From NCBI GenBank assembly GCA_011947345.1, contig JAAVTG010000094.1, positions 62,001-126,000 on the forward strand: a stretch of DNA of 64,000 nt, in the 5' to 3' direction. This document shows, piece by piece, positions 10,305 through 23,445 of the stretch; position 1 is the stretch's first letter; every line of letters starts with the position of its first letter. The notes below the pieces were generated by a model. That model did no database searches. It was not told the origin of the DNA and saw only the letters and a list, made by a program, of their open reading frames with translations. A program made the translations under genes and the position numbers. Source of the DNA: Phytophthora quininea (Eukaryota; Oomycota; Peronosporomycetes; Peronosporales; Peronosporaceae).

Positions 10305-13211
10305 ATGCCAGCCTCCAAGAAGCGGATTCAGAACCGCGGCACGCTCAATGTGGGCACGCAGCAAGTACCAGCGGCACTAAGAGACTGGGTGCACATCTGG
10401 CACGGCGTGCGGGTCAACAATGGCGCAGAAAACACATCCATCTTCCATTCCGGCTCCAGGATCGAAGAAATGCCGTTCTGGAAGCAGTTTATCCGTCTGC
10501 CGTCCAATTCACTCTTCCCGATGGTGTTCACGAGTTTCAATCCAAGAAAACCGTACAAAGATTTTCTGTACGTGCTGCTCAACATGCGCTGGCCGATGCT
10601 GGGGATGGTGCTGCTTGGCATTTTTCTAGTCAACATTTTCTTCTTCGCGGCGGTCACGTGCTTTATCTGCAGAGAGCCGACGAATTTCTTCGAGGCGTTT
10701 GATCTGAGCTATCAGACGTTCACGACCATCGGTTTTGGAGTTGTGTACCCCACCAAGACGTGCGGAAACGTGAGCATGTCGGTCGAGTCCTTCGCGTCTA
10801 TGATGATCGTGTCGGCGATTACAGGTCTCGTGTTTGCAAAATTCGCCAAACCGCAGGCGAAAGTGGCGTTCAGTAAGGTTTGCGTCGTGCAGCCTTACGG
10901 CAAGAAGTATCTGGCGCTGGTGGTAAGGGTGGCCAACGCCACGCAGTCTCGTGACGTTACGCATGACGTTATTATGGAAGCTGTGTTCAAAGTCAATTTG
11001 CTGCGAGTAGAGCACAAGACGAAGCACATCCGAGATCATGATGATGAAGCCTCACAAAAGCGAAGGAAATCTTTCGCAAACAACTCTGTCGGGACCCAAG
11101 AGGGCGATGATACGTCGTACTCGCGAACAAAAGTGCTGACGTCGTACAACCTGAGGCTGCTGCAGAACAATTTCATCACGTTCCGCATGGGAGTTGCAGT
11201 GGTGCATGTGATTGATGAGAACAGTCCCCTCTACGGCATGTCGAAAAGCGACATTGCGCAGTCAGACATGCTGGTTGAGGTCGCCATGTCGGGGTCGATT
11301 CGACGCTGCAAGACACAGTCTCCGAGCGGTATATTTACACGGCAGCCAATTTACTGTGGGGCTATCGCTTTGCAGAGTTGCTGGAGTTTAACGAGGACAA
11401 CGCGGAAGTGATCATGAATTTTGCCAAACTGAGTGCTGTGGATGCAGCACCGATTGACGATGCACGATATCTCAAGCCGACACTGTTTATAAAGCTGTGC
11501 CGCGTCAACTATGAGCTGAATAAACACCATTCACGTCAGAAATCTATTGCACCGCATTACCACGAAGAAGATCATCCTGACCACGAAGAAACCATCCAAG
11601 AAGTGCCATCGGAATACTCTGAATCCGTCGTTGAGAGCTCGGTATCGGTGCGTTCCTCGGACGCGGAATCGACGACAGACACATTAACGACAGATCAGCA
11701 GCCCCTTCCGACGCAAGGCCTAAGGAAAATTGGCCCAAAGAAATTTGCGATGGGGCTGGAGCCGCTATACGAGCCATTGCTGCAACAATCCTTTGGTACA
11801 CAGAGGATACCCAAGGCCCCAACGGCTGAAGAGCAAGCTGCAAAGCGAGGTGGTTTACGTGTCTGGAGGTCCGGCATGGGCGAGCGTAAAAATGACCAGA
11901 CGTGTCTGGAGGAGGCCTTGGCAGGTTCAGTGGTGGAGGGCAACGCTTTTCTGGTGGTGACAGCCCCAGTCTCCGAGTGAGTAAAGATCGCTGTAGCGCC
12001 GAAGGCAGTAGTGGCTATGCAGGTGTTTCAACTCCACGTCGAGCAAAAACTTACTTCGGAGAGAGATGCCAGGGTCTGCTCAAGATGTACTACAGCGAGA
12101 GATGGCAGGAGATGCAATCGAAGACGACAGCAGCACCATTTCCCACGATGAAGGCCACAAAGACGATCTTGACGGATTTGATAGTGAAGTCGACAGTGAT
12201 ACCGAGGACGTATACGAGACGGAAGAGATGGTTCGGCAACGCCTACGAGCCCAGACTAGCCTATCCGCTGTATCCATCGAAGTGGAGGACACGCCACGCT
12301 TCTTGCGAATTTTACCGGTCCACATTCCAAAGTCTTTCAGCTTTATGCGATTGTACCAGAGTGCTCTCCACGTGGGCTGGCCAAAGATCATCGTCGTGTT
12401 CGTGGTGTCATTCCTCGTCATCAATTTCAGCTTTGGGCTGTTGTACTGGTTCGAAATGGGCGGCATTTCGTCGTATAGCGATATCTCTGTGTCGCAATAC
12501 GAGATGGCTTTCTACATGAGCGTCCACACGCTGGCGACGATTGGCTACGGCTCTATCGCGCCGCAGCCGAGGTCAGTTTACATGAACATTGTCGTGTTCA
12601 TCGAGTCGATGGTGGGGATTATCGCCGTGACGATCATCACTGGCATCGCTTGGTCAAAGTTCGCTCGTCCGCGAGCACACATCCACTTTTCTACCAAGAT
12701 GACCATCTCGACCATCTACGGCCACCGCTGTCTTGCTTTCCGTGCTGCCAACACGCGCCATTCGGGCGAAGTGCACGAGAACTTTTTCCGCATCGGTGTG
12801 ATCCTCACGAACCGACGTACAGGCCTTCGTCAAATGTACGACGTGCCTCTGGTGACGGCAGAGTGGCCGTCGATCAAGTTGCCGGCTACGTTGATCCATG
12901 TCATCAACGAGAATTCGCCATTCTACAAGTTCCGGTCGATGGAAGACCTCTCCAACTCACGTGTGGCAGTCATCGCACTACTCACAGGACTGGACACGAC
13001 GTTCCAGGAAAACGTCTACGCGCGCAAGATGTACTTCTGGAACGACTTTGCGTACGACAAGCGCTTCGAGGAGTTCGCAGTCCTCGAGCGTGACCGAGTC
13101 ACTGTCGACTATAGTCGATTTGATTCGCTTGTTGCAGAAGATCGAGATGAGGAAGTGATTACCACCCCAGTGTTGTCAGCAAGAGCCACACTTGCCGCAG
13201 ATATACTATAG
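10305..13211 (+). CDS. tandem two-module inward-rectifier K+ channel (Kir-Kir fusion)
   Basis: Module 1 (10305 to about 11976): cytosolic N-terminus, TM1 (MLGMVLLGIFLVNIFFFAAV), pore with filter TTIGFG, TM2 and the Kir cytosolic beta domain (VIDENSPLYGMS). Module 2 (12023-13211): TM1 (IIVVFVVSFLVINFSFGLLY), filter ATIGYG, TM2 and a Kir C-terminal domain (VINENSPFYKF). Module 1's frame breaks once at the GGGG run 11291-11294, where adding one base restores the Kir C-domain. Its apparent stop (11978-11980) lies inside a candidate 46-bp intron, GTGAGT at 11977 to CAG at 12022. Splicing this intron joins the module-2 frame exactly, giving 954 codons in total. The alternative is two adjacent genes, the second starting at 12066. 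Predicted plasma-membrane or organellar K+ channel. Linker residues are acidic and Ser-rich. Confidence 0.75.
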
Positions 13212-13354
13212 CACGCATTTGTACTCAGCCAAAGAATGAAGTAAAGCTGCTTTTTCATTGCATGTTATTAGAAGGGGAGGCTCGGGCGCATGTTGCTTCC
13301 GATCTCGACCCAGAGAACCACAATGCCACTGTGGTTACGTCACATACGGAACGC

Positions 13355-15666
<2,312 letters not shown>

Positions 15667-15857
15667 TTAACTGGCTGGCGAATTTCAGGCAATCAAACGT
15701 CGCAGGGTCCAAGAAAATCAGTGGTTGGCGGAAAATGTAAATGTAGCCACATCTCCGAGGGCAACTTTGTTTGACACAGCAGAAAGATGGAGGAGCGTGT
15801 TGCTACGGTCTTCCACCTCATGCAAAGTGGCGGCTCCTTTCCTCGACTATCTTCGAT

Positions 15858-16650
15858 CTACGCCACGACGGTGCGCTCGAACGAGGCGAATTGCTGGTTG
15901 GCCTCCGAGATGCTCACCTCAATCTTGCGCACACCACGCTCCTGCAGGCAATTGCGTTAGCACCAAATAGAGCCGTGAATCGCAGAGAGATTGCCGTGCT
16001 TACAAGAAGGGCGACTAGCGTGAAGGCTTCCACAAGCTGGTTACTCTGTATGAATGGCAATAGAACAGAACGAGCGTTAGCAGAGTTGTCGTGATCCTCG
16101 CAGACACCTGGCACGTACGATGTAAATGGCCAGCTCCTCGGCAGAAGAGTGCACGATCGGCAGCAGCGAGCAGTCCGCTTTGGGGAAGCTGAACTTGGCC
16201 TGGTCCTCGGTCACAATATGAACATTCGTGCCGTCGAAAGTAATCTGCATTGGAGGAAGTACGGTTAGCTGCAGCTACCAGCATCACTAATGAAAATAAT
16301 AACATCTCAGCCCACCTTGAGCGCGTCGCTGTTCATCGGCACGAGGAACGACTCGTTCAGGTCCTTGCAGATCACCCGCGAGATCTTCTTGATCTCGCCA
16401 AAGTCCACCACGTAGCCATCCGGACCCACCGCTCCGGTGATCGTGACGGCTAAACGGTAGTTGTGTCCGTGTAGTTTTTCACGGAATCCCTACACAATAG
16501 CAAACTACGTCAGCTCCTTCATAGCACTAGCGCTCAACATCTCCACCTTCCTACCTTGTACGCAATGAAATGCGCCGCATTAAACTTCATGTAGTCCTTG
16601 GACACATGCACCTTGAACACTTCTCCACTTCCATTGCCAGGGGACGCCAT
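15858..16650 (-). CDS. 6-pyruvoyl-tetrahydropterin synthase family enzyme (PTPS-III-like)
   Basis: Five exons (16650-16555, 16489-16316, 16244-16119, 16045-16004, 15941-15858) sum to exactly 174 codons, 173 residues. Zinc-binding histidines sit in FNAAHFIA and LHGHNYRL. Further motifs are YVVDFGEIKK, LVPMNSDAL, CSLLPIVHSSAEELA and VSISEANQQ. The segment before HGHNY reads GFREKL: the catalytic Cys of animal PTPS is absent and a Glu is present, as in the PTPS-III variants of Plasmodium and some bacteria that feed folate synthesis. The product could therefore be 6-hydroxymethyl-dihydropterin rather than, or as well as, 6-pyruvoyl-tetrahydropterin. Cytosolic, with no signal peptide. It lies 50 bp downstream of the zinc-finger gene on the same strand. 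Confidence 0.9.
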
Positions 16651-16700
16651 CGACACCGAACTTGTAGCCACAGGCGTCTGAGCTGTAGCAATGTCGGTCT

Positions 16701-17039
16701 TCACTGCCGGTTGGCCAGTAGTTGTTGGGGAGGGGTCGAGCCTGCTCGGAGCGGCTGGATCTGGGCCTTGACGTCCTCGTCGGTTTTAGCACAGCCGCGT
16801 AAGTGGGAGGCCCAGCGGTCGACGTTGCGGGACGAGATTTCCTTGTCGCAGTGGCAGCACTTGACGGCTCCTTCGGCGGCGGCGCGTGTGACGTGGAGTT
16901 TGACGATGGCCTTCTGCTCCTGCGTGAGCTCTTTGCCCATGGACCGCCTGCGTCGCTTGTGGTGAGTGTCGTCCGCTGGTTGTTGGATCGGCGAACTGGT
17001 AGTGATCTGCTGTTTGTCCTCGTCCGACGCGGCCAGCAT
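16701..17039 (-). CDS. small BED-like zinc-finger protein
   Basis: A 112-residue protein starts MLAASDEDKQQ, with a basic patch (HKRRRRSMGKEL) and then a single zinc-finger candidate CCHCDKEISSRNVDRW-SHLRGC. The CxxC-n-H-x3-C spacing resembles BED fingers, which in oomycetes are often found in hAT-transposase-derived proteins. No transposase domain follows, so this is either a stand-alone DNA-binding protein or a remnant of a larger element. The same frame is open upstream to an ATG-less region at 17129; the ATG at 17039 is the first good start. No intron needed. Confidence 0.6.
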   Translation of the reverse strand: MLAASDEDKQQITTSSPIQQPADDTHHKRRRRSMGKELTQEQKAIVKLHVTRAAAEGAVKCCHCDKEISSRNVDRWASHLRGCAKTDEDVKAQIQPLRAGSTPPQQLLANRQ

Positions 17040-17277
17040 GAACCTGAGTGGATGCGATGGGCTTTGCCTGTCAAGAAGGTGACCTGACGACGGTGATTGG
17101 TGGAAAATAAACTCAACTTCGACAAGCAACCAAGTTGATGCGAATTCGATGCTGCTTTGAATTTGGAGGCACAGTACGAGACTGGAATATATAACAATGC
17201 ATTGCCAGCAGCTCGGGCGGCGGCGGCTCTATTGGTCGGAGACAGCACGCGGCACAACACTCAGGAAAAGTTCATGC

Positions 17278-18369
17278 TCACACCGAGCAGCAGGCCGACC
17301 TTTGCTTGCGAGGAACGGAGCGGTCGAGGAGCTGCAATCAAAACACACGTTAGGAACACACTCCGAGTCTTGGGGCGATGGAAATCCGCAGCAGCTTACC
17401 ATTAGGAGCATAAATACACCAAGCAGGAGGCCCATCAGGAATCCCCACAGAAACTCTGTGCCAGTGCCTTCGTTGTCGGCAGCCAAAATCGAGTTGTTTA
17501 TGCCGTTCATGTCGATCTGCGTGTCTAAGGCGATGCGTGCAGTCGGCACCACATTGAGCGCTGCAAACGAACCAATCTTCGTTAGTCTACTGAGCCATCA
17601 GACGCAATTGCTCACAGCAAATGCGTACCAAACTCGGACTGCGGTCCCTGCGACGCCATCCACTCCTCTTCCAGTCGGTATATCCGGTCCTCGCTCGACT
17701 CGCCCGGGACACGCTCTGCCTGGCTAATGTACACCGAGAGCTGCGGGTAGAAGTACAGACGCAGCGCCTGGATCTCTTCCCTGCTCAGCCGGTCGCGAAG
17801 ACGGTCGAACCCGCGTCTCGTAGCAGGGTCATCTCTGTCTTCTGGATCGCTGTCTGTCGTTGCTGTCGTCGCCATCTACCAACCCACCTCGCCAGTTAAT
17901 AAACCATAAATCCCTATCAGAAAGTTCGTGTAGTTCCTACCTGGTTGGCCACCGACTTGGGAGGGGCTGCGCTGATGGCGCAGTGGATAAAGTCTTCGCT
18001 CTTGATCTTGCAGCTCTCCAGCGTGGCCTTGTCGTCCGAGAGCATCTTGCCCTGGTGGATGAGCCGCAGGAACTTTCCTTCGGCGTTGGCCTTCTTCTTG
18101 ACCAGCTCCTTGAGCTCGGCCACCGAGGCGGAGGGCGCGATCTCCAGCCGCAGCGGCTTCTCGCTCAGCGTCTTGACCTTCAGCACCAGCTTGCCGTTGT
18201 TGTCTGCGTCCTCCTCGATCGTGATGGCCGTCGCCTCTTCGGCCAGCTACAGTATCAGGGAAATCAGGGCTTCGTTAGTTAGCTTAAGCGGGCTTTGTAC
18301 AGACGAAACGAGGTACACAGGGCACCATACAAGAGGCTTCTCCTCCGTGACGTTCTCGGGCTCCATCAT
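17278..18369 (-). CDS. ubiquitin-like domain membrane protein (TMUB/DSC3-like)
   Basis: Five exons (18369-18331, 18246-17941, 17875-17629, 17560-17400, 17331-17278) sum to exactly 269 codons. After a short acidic N-terminus (MMEPENVTEEKPL), a ubiquitin-like fold follows (LKVKTLSEKPLRLEI, VAELKELVKKK, LRLIHQGKMLSDDKATLE). Next is the GFDRL...EIQALRLYFYPQ block with EEEWM, reminiscent of the C-terminal domain of Dsc3/DUF2407 proteins. One transmembrane helix (FLWGFLMGLLLGVFMLLML) and a short basic tail close the protein. By analogy it may be an ER or Golgi component of a membrane ubiquitin-ligase complex; that role is inference. Starts in a cacc-ATG-ATG context. Confidence 0.85.
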
Positions 18370-18570
18370 GGTGACCGCAGACTGGATCCTCGAGCCCCGC
18401 AGCGCCGTCGACCGCCCGCCGCTAGTTGATCTCTGCGGTTTCTTTCTGGAAAAGGCTCGTCTTTTGCGTCCGCTTCGCCAAGCGCGACTAGGGCAGAGCG
18501 AGCCAGTTGGATCTCGAGCGTCTCATTGGCTGAAATACAAAGCAATTCAAATTTGGCGCGCAAGAGCTTC

Positions 18571-21265
18571 ATGGTCGCCGAGAGCCAAGACGCCGCGGCT
18601 CGGAGCGACGCCAGCAGCGAGGCGGTGCGTGTGGCAGTCCGCGTGCGGCCGCTCAGTATTGGCGAGACGGCGCAGGGATCGGCTGCCTGCGCGGATGTGA
18701 AGGACAGCAGCGTCCTGCTCGCGGAGAAAAAGTTTCACTTCAACGCCGCATTTCCGCCGGCGACGCAGCAGGTTCGTTCTTTAGTTTTTGTAAAGTACTC
18801 TTCGCTACGAATTTTAAAGCGCATTGATAATGATTGCGGTGTAGGATCAAGTGTATTCGTCGCTGGTGGCGCCGATGGTGCAGCAGTTTTTCGATGGATA
18901 CAATGCCACGGTGTTCGCCTACGGACAGACTGGCTCAGGAAAGACGTGAGTCTCGCAGTTGTGGTGGTGTTTATTTGTTCATTGGTGATACCTAACAATT
19001 TGTTGTTGTGGGGTTCTTTGTTGTAGCTACACGATGGGCAATGAGTTTGCGTCCAATGTCTTGCCAAAGGATCGCGGCATTATTCCTCGGGTGATGGACG
19101 CTGTCTTTGACAAGGTGCAGGCCTCGACAAACAAGAGGAATATTGTGGTTAAATTATCGTATTTGGAGGTAGGAGACTGGCTCTGTAGACTCGCAATTGC
19201 TGCCGTGCTAACTTCCATTCTCGCAGGTTTTAAACGAAGAAGTTCGCGACTTGTTGGCAGCATCTGATGATGGAACTGCAGCATTGTCTGTGCTCGGAGA
19301 TGGCGAACGCGGCATTGTCATTTCGGGGTTAAGCGAGTACGTTGTAACGTCGGCAGATCAAGCTGCGAAATTACTGCGGTCGGGAGCGCAGGGGCGTGCC
19401 ACTGCTTCCACCAGTATGAACGCCCAGTCCAGCCGCTCTCACGCAATTTGTACAATAACGATGAAGCAACAAGACGTTGTTCTGGTCGGAGGTGGTCGTG
19501 AAACAAGGTCTTCCAAGTTTCACTTGGTAGATTTGGCCGGCTCGGAGCGAGTCAGACGGACGAACTCCCACGGTGCACGTTTCAAGGAGGGTGTAAATAT
19601 TAACCGTGGCTTGCTCGCTCTAGGCAATGTTATTAATGCGCTTTGCGAGCGCAATCGCACTAGCACTCCAGCTCATGTACCATACCGGGCTTCAAAGATG
19701 ACTCGCCTCCTGCAAGACAGTCTTGGTGGAAATAGCAAAACGCTGATGATCGCGTGCATCAGCCCGGCGGATATAAACTACGAAGAGACCAGCAACACGC
19801 TTCGCTACGCGTCCCGTGCTCTTAATATTGAAAACCAAGCTGTCGTCAACAAGGAGCGAGATGCCGAGGGTGAACTGGCGTTCCTGAAGCAGCAGCTGGA
19901 GATTGCACAGCTGCAACTTTTGCAGCAGCCGCGCAGGATTGGATCAGACCGAATTGGTTGTCAAGATTCCGATGTCTGTGGAAGTTTGCTTGGTGACCTG
20001 CAGGAAGAAAACCGGAAACTCAGAGAAGAATTAATTCAGGCTAATAGTGCCAAGGACAAATGGGAGAAAATCGCTACAGATTTGACCCCTCAAGCGAAGA
20101 TGAACCAGTCAGCGACGTCAACACCTGTACGCAATGCACCACAGTCACGACTTGAGCAGCTTCGAACTTTCCAAAGCCAAAGGACTAAGTCAAAAGACGG
20201 TGTCCTATCAAAACGGAAGGGGAGGATATCACCACGCCCAATAAGTACAGAAGAACGCTGTCATCGCCAAAAACCGACCAAGCTGGTGGTGGTGGTCAGT
20301 CAATCGGCGACGTTATGAAGCATTTACAGCATGTCATGGCTTCTCAAGACTCGATCTGCACCGCAAAGGTAGCTATTCAAGTAAACCTCGATGAACGGAA
20401 ATCTCTGGCCTTAAAGATTTCTCTACTTGAAGCGACATTGTCAACAGAAAATACGGAGAAGTTGGCCAAGTTACAGAGTGCTCTCAAAGACAAAACTACA
20501 AGAATCGGTCTTCTGCAACAAGAGTTGGTACGTATGGAGAAGAACGCGTCGCTTCCTCTGGGACTTCTTCCAGTGAGGATAGACACTTGTCACCAGCTTA
20601 TTCGACACCTCATCGATGTTCTTATGGAGTCGAAGGAAGAATGTGCCGCATTGTCAAGGTGCCGTAGTGAATTGGATGCAGCTAGGAAGAAGATTGTGGA
20701 GCAGCGTAAGAATCATAAGGCTGGCTTGACTGCTCTCACCACCAGACTTGAGGAGACTTTAAAAGAGATTCAAACTCTACGGGAACAAGGTGTTAAGAAG
20801 AAACCGAAGAAGTCGAAGGCTCGGGAGTCCTACGAGACCCTGGAAACCCTGCTCAGCAGTAGTGATGAAGAAGAAGACGATAGTGGAGCTGACTCGGATT
20901 ACATCGATGAACAAGAACGGCGGCAACGACTTAACAAGAAAGCCAATCGCCGGGCGCCTTCATCAAGCACCAACAGTGATATTATGGGCGAAATTGACAA
21001 GCTGTTGGAGACAAGCTCTGCTAGTTGCTGTTCCTGCCACGGAAAATGTGCCACAAAAGCATGCGCTTGCAAGTCCCAAGACCGAGTTTGCGGAAGTGAC
21101 TGCTCTTGCAGCCCTGACAAATGCCTCAATGCCAGTAAAAATGACGATGAGCAGCGTGCCGAAATATCTGACAGCAAGGAAGGTAGGGCAACTCATCGAA
21201 TTCCTTCAACGTCTGAACGCAAAACGACAGTGTTGGCTACGACGCCTCCAAGATCTAACGAATAA
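18571..21265 (+). CDS. chromokinesin, kinesin-4 (KIF4) type
   Basis: Four exons (18571-18771, 18845-18945, 19027-19168, 19227-21265) give 827 residues with one base restored. N-terminal motor: [11 protein letters not shown]-loop [12 protein letters not shown], switch [11 protein letters not shown], switch [12 protein letters not shown], and [20 protein letters not shown]. Coiled coils and basic/acidic segments follow. The C-terminus carries the cysteine-rich domain typical of KIF4 ([16 protein letters not shown]...[12 protein letters not shown]), which binds an Fe-S cluster and DNA/condensin partners in animals. The frame breaks once at GGGG 20219-20222; one extra G continues the coiled-coil region. 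The motor is intact, with an expected role in spindle midzone and chromosome organisation. The last 30 residues after the Cys-rich domain are uncertain. Confidence 0.92.
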
Positions 21266-21812
21266 GAAAAAGCAACAACCGTCGAAGATGGTGCGGTAAT
21301 ACTAGTAACAATTAACCTAATGCTGTCATAAACAAAGTGCCTGGACTATTGGAGGTGTTGGAGAGAATTTCTGCAGCGAACGGTGCGGCCTTAATGAGCA
21401 GTAGAGGAGTCGGCCATTGGTATCACAGCGCACAACACGTCAACAACACGAGGCCCCTGACGACTTCGTTTGTACATGTATACAATTTGTGCATGTACTA
21501 CTCATCCAATCTGTGTCTTGGATGAGCGATTTTCCGTCACCTGCGCGTTCTCACATTGGATTTAGTCCCCAACTCCCAACGTCATTCAGGACCACATGAC
21601 GAAGGGAAATTCTCGCAACCAGATCGTACCCCGCAAGTTAGCAGCACTCCCCATTGCAGCTTCACTATTGACGCCGCTGGCCTCTCAAGAGTATTCGCGA
21701 CGTCACTCGCAACTTCTACGCATTGTCAGCATCACCGTTCCCGATTCGTTCCGTGACAAGAACGACCACTTGATCCTGAAGACTCGCGTACTTCTGCGTC
21801 CTGAAAACCCTC

Positions 21813-22225
21813 GTGCGTGTGGGAATCTTCGTCCCGAACAATGCTCCTGTGAAAATCGACCAGATGAAGACGTTTGAAGACGTGAACCAACTCAATAAAC
21901 TGCTGACCTACTGCGGGCGACCCGGTCGTGACGATGACCACAGTTGCAGATTTTGTACCGAGCTCAACGCGTACTTGCGCAGCCACTGGACGAGTGAACC
22001 TTTGCTTGTGATCGGCCTCGGAGGCACCACAGGTCTTCGCAAGGTGCAGCTGCAAAGTTTCTATCGCAGTTGGTGGAGTTTGCTATCGAGAAACCCCGCG
22101 TCGGCAGCGCAAACGCTTCTATCGAAGGCGACACCATGCTTGACATGTCTGCCGTTTGTGCTGCTCAACGTGAGGTCGTGTGCATCCTGTTCGACTTTCT
22201 TGACATGAATGCTGCGACGACGTGA
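21813..22225 (+). pseudogene. decayed reading frame of unknown family
   Basis: A frame beginning MRVGIFVPNNAPV and ending DFLDMNAATT is readable only with a one-base change near 22040. It shows a Cys pair (HSCRFC), a predicted glycine loop (LLVIGLGGTTGLRK) and an amphipathic stretch (KFLSQLVEFAIEK). The upstream frame (SITVPDSFRDK...) is shifted again near 21800. I do not recognise a family. The 3' flank (from about 22218) is similar to sequence at about 25363-25430, beside the Crinkler-like fragment, so both may come from one duplicated, decayed locus. Confidence 0.35.
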
Positions 22226-22290
22226 AGACTTGTATTTAGTTCATCCTGCTCCCAGCTCGTGAGTACGTTATCACAGGCTCCACTTTTGGT

Positions 22291-22496
22291 TCACTTGAGG
22301 TCCATGCTTCGGTGTTTTCGTTCATTTTCCTCGTCATCAAGAGCTGTAAACCCACCTCCTTCCGACTGATGCGAGCCACGTCTTTTGTCCCTCCAAACAC
22401 ACCCCACACAAGCTAAAAGCAACGCCAACACCAGCAAGTTTACTGCCAACGATCCCTTTATGTTAGCAGCGAAAGTTTCGAACTCCAAGCTTCCAT
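22291..22496 (-). CDS. small single-pass membrane protein
   Basis: A 65-codon open frame encodes one strong transmembrane helix ([19 protein letters not shown]) followed by a basic stop-transfer (RDKRRGSH) and an acidic/basic tail ([10 protein letters not shown]). The open frame itself lacks an ATG. An ATG at 22496 is out of frame by one base, so a missing base near 22488 would give a 68-residue protein. This is the same type of defect seen in many neighbours. Function unknown. Located just downstream of RPL10A on the same strand. Confidence 0.4.
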
Positions 22497-22542
22497 ACTA
22501 AATAGTACGGTGAGACGTCTGTAAGCAATCCTATCGATCCAC

Positions 22543-23230
22543 TTAGAAGAAGATCTGCACGGGGGCCCATGGTGGACTTGAGGTACAGCACCTTGATGTT
22601 CTGCCAGTGCTTCTTCAGCAGCGACGCCAGGAAGTTAGCGGCCAGCTGCGTGTTGACCACGATCTGCTGCTTCTCGAGACCCACGTGGCCAATGGCGACG
22701 TTCAGGCACATGACCTTCTTCATCTGGAACTTGATGGTGGCACGGACCTGGTCGGCCTTCTCGGTCAGCGAGTCGTTCGAGGTCACCAGCGTCGGGAACT
22801 TGCCGGCCTTGTTAAGTCCGGGGCCTAGCAGACGCGGGATCTGCTTGATGAGCGTGTCCGAGGCCAGGAAGGCGTCGTACTTCTTGGCGAACTTCTTGAT
22901 GACCTTCTTGTTCTTGTTGAACTTCTTCAGGTCGTCCACCGTCATGTACTCGAAGCCCTCCTTCTCGGCCATCTCGCAGTGGACGGCGTTACCGAGCACG
23001 CAGATCTTCATGTTGGGGCGCGGCACGGTGGGCAGCTTGAACGTGCCGCTGAAACGCTTGTCCTTTTGCGGGTCGTAGTTCTTGAGCGCGATCTGCAGCT
23101 CGATGGTCTCGTTGAAGTTACGCTTCTTGCCCTTGACGTCCTCACCGTTCAGGTGCACGGTCTCGCCGGCCGAGAAGGCCAGGATGTCGTCCACGGCCTG
23201 CGACAGGAGCTCGCTGTTCAACTTGCTCAT
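22543..23230 (-). CDS. RPL10A: 60S ribosomal protein L10a (uL1)
   Basis: An intronless frame starts [17 protein letters not shown]. It contains the uL1 core [33 protein letters not shown], the [15 protein letters not shown] loop, [16 protein letters not shown] and LYLKSTMGP. It forms the L1 stalk of the 60S subunit. The last codons are disturbed at the five-C run (22561-22565 on the plus strand). One base fewer or two more restores a short tail ending at the TAA 22543-22545, close to the family's usual C-terminus. Without that change the frame runs on into unrelated sequence. Confidence 0.92.
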
Positions 23231-23271
23231 TCTTCTTCTTGCTTTGGGGTCGGGCGCTTGGGGGTTCCGAT

Positions 23272-23289
23272 TCAAAAGGGAGAATGCGC
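23272..23289 (-). promoter_or_regulatory. Inr-like core promoter of RPL10A
   Basis: The minus strand reads CGCGCATTCTCCCTTTTG, close to the oomycete Inr-FPR consensus (CATTYY then a C/W-T rich block), 42-59 bp upstream of the ATG at 23230. Confidence 0.45.
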
Positions 23290-23327
23290 GAGGGAGATTT
23301 CGAGTTTTTGGTTGGCTGTGCCGCGCT

Positions 23328-23405
23328 GTACCGGGTATCGGGTACGGGGACCAAATACCCGGTACATATGGGATTGGTACCCGTATTATGGTACATGATA
23401 CCAGT
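23328..23405. repeat. cluster of GGTAC/GTACC inverted repeats
   Basis: A perfect 11-bp inverted pair gtaccgggtat (23328-23338) / atacccggtac (23355-23365) is followed by further ggtac/gtaccc copies to about 23402. It lies in the divergent promoter region between RPL10A and the zinc-finger gene. Confidence 0.6.
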
Positions 23406-23445
23406 GCTTTTGAAGCGGCGTCATCATTATCTGGGAAACGAAACG

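Noticed and set aside
11977..12022. Stop codon taken as the true end of the first channel gene
   Set aside because: The stop lies in a segment with good splice signals whose removal joins the next Kir frame in phase; kept only as the alternative model.
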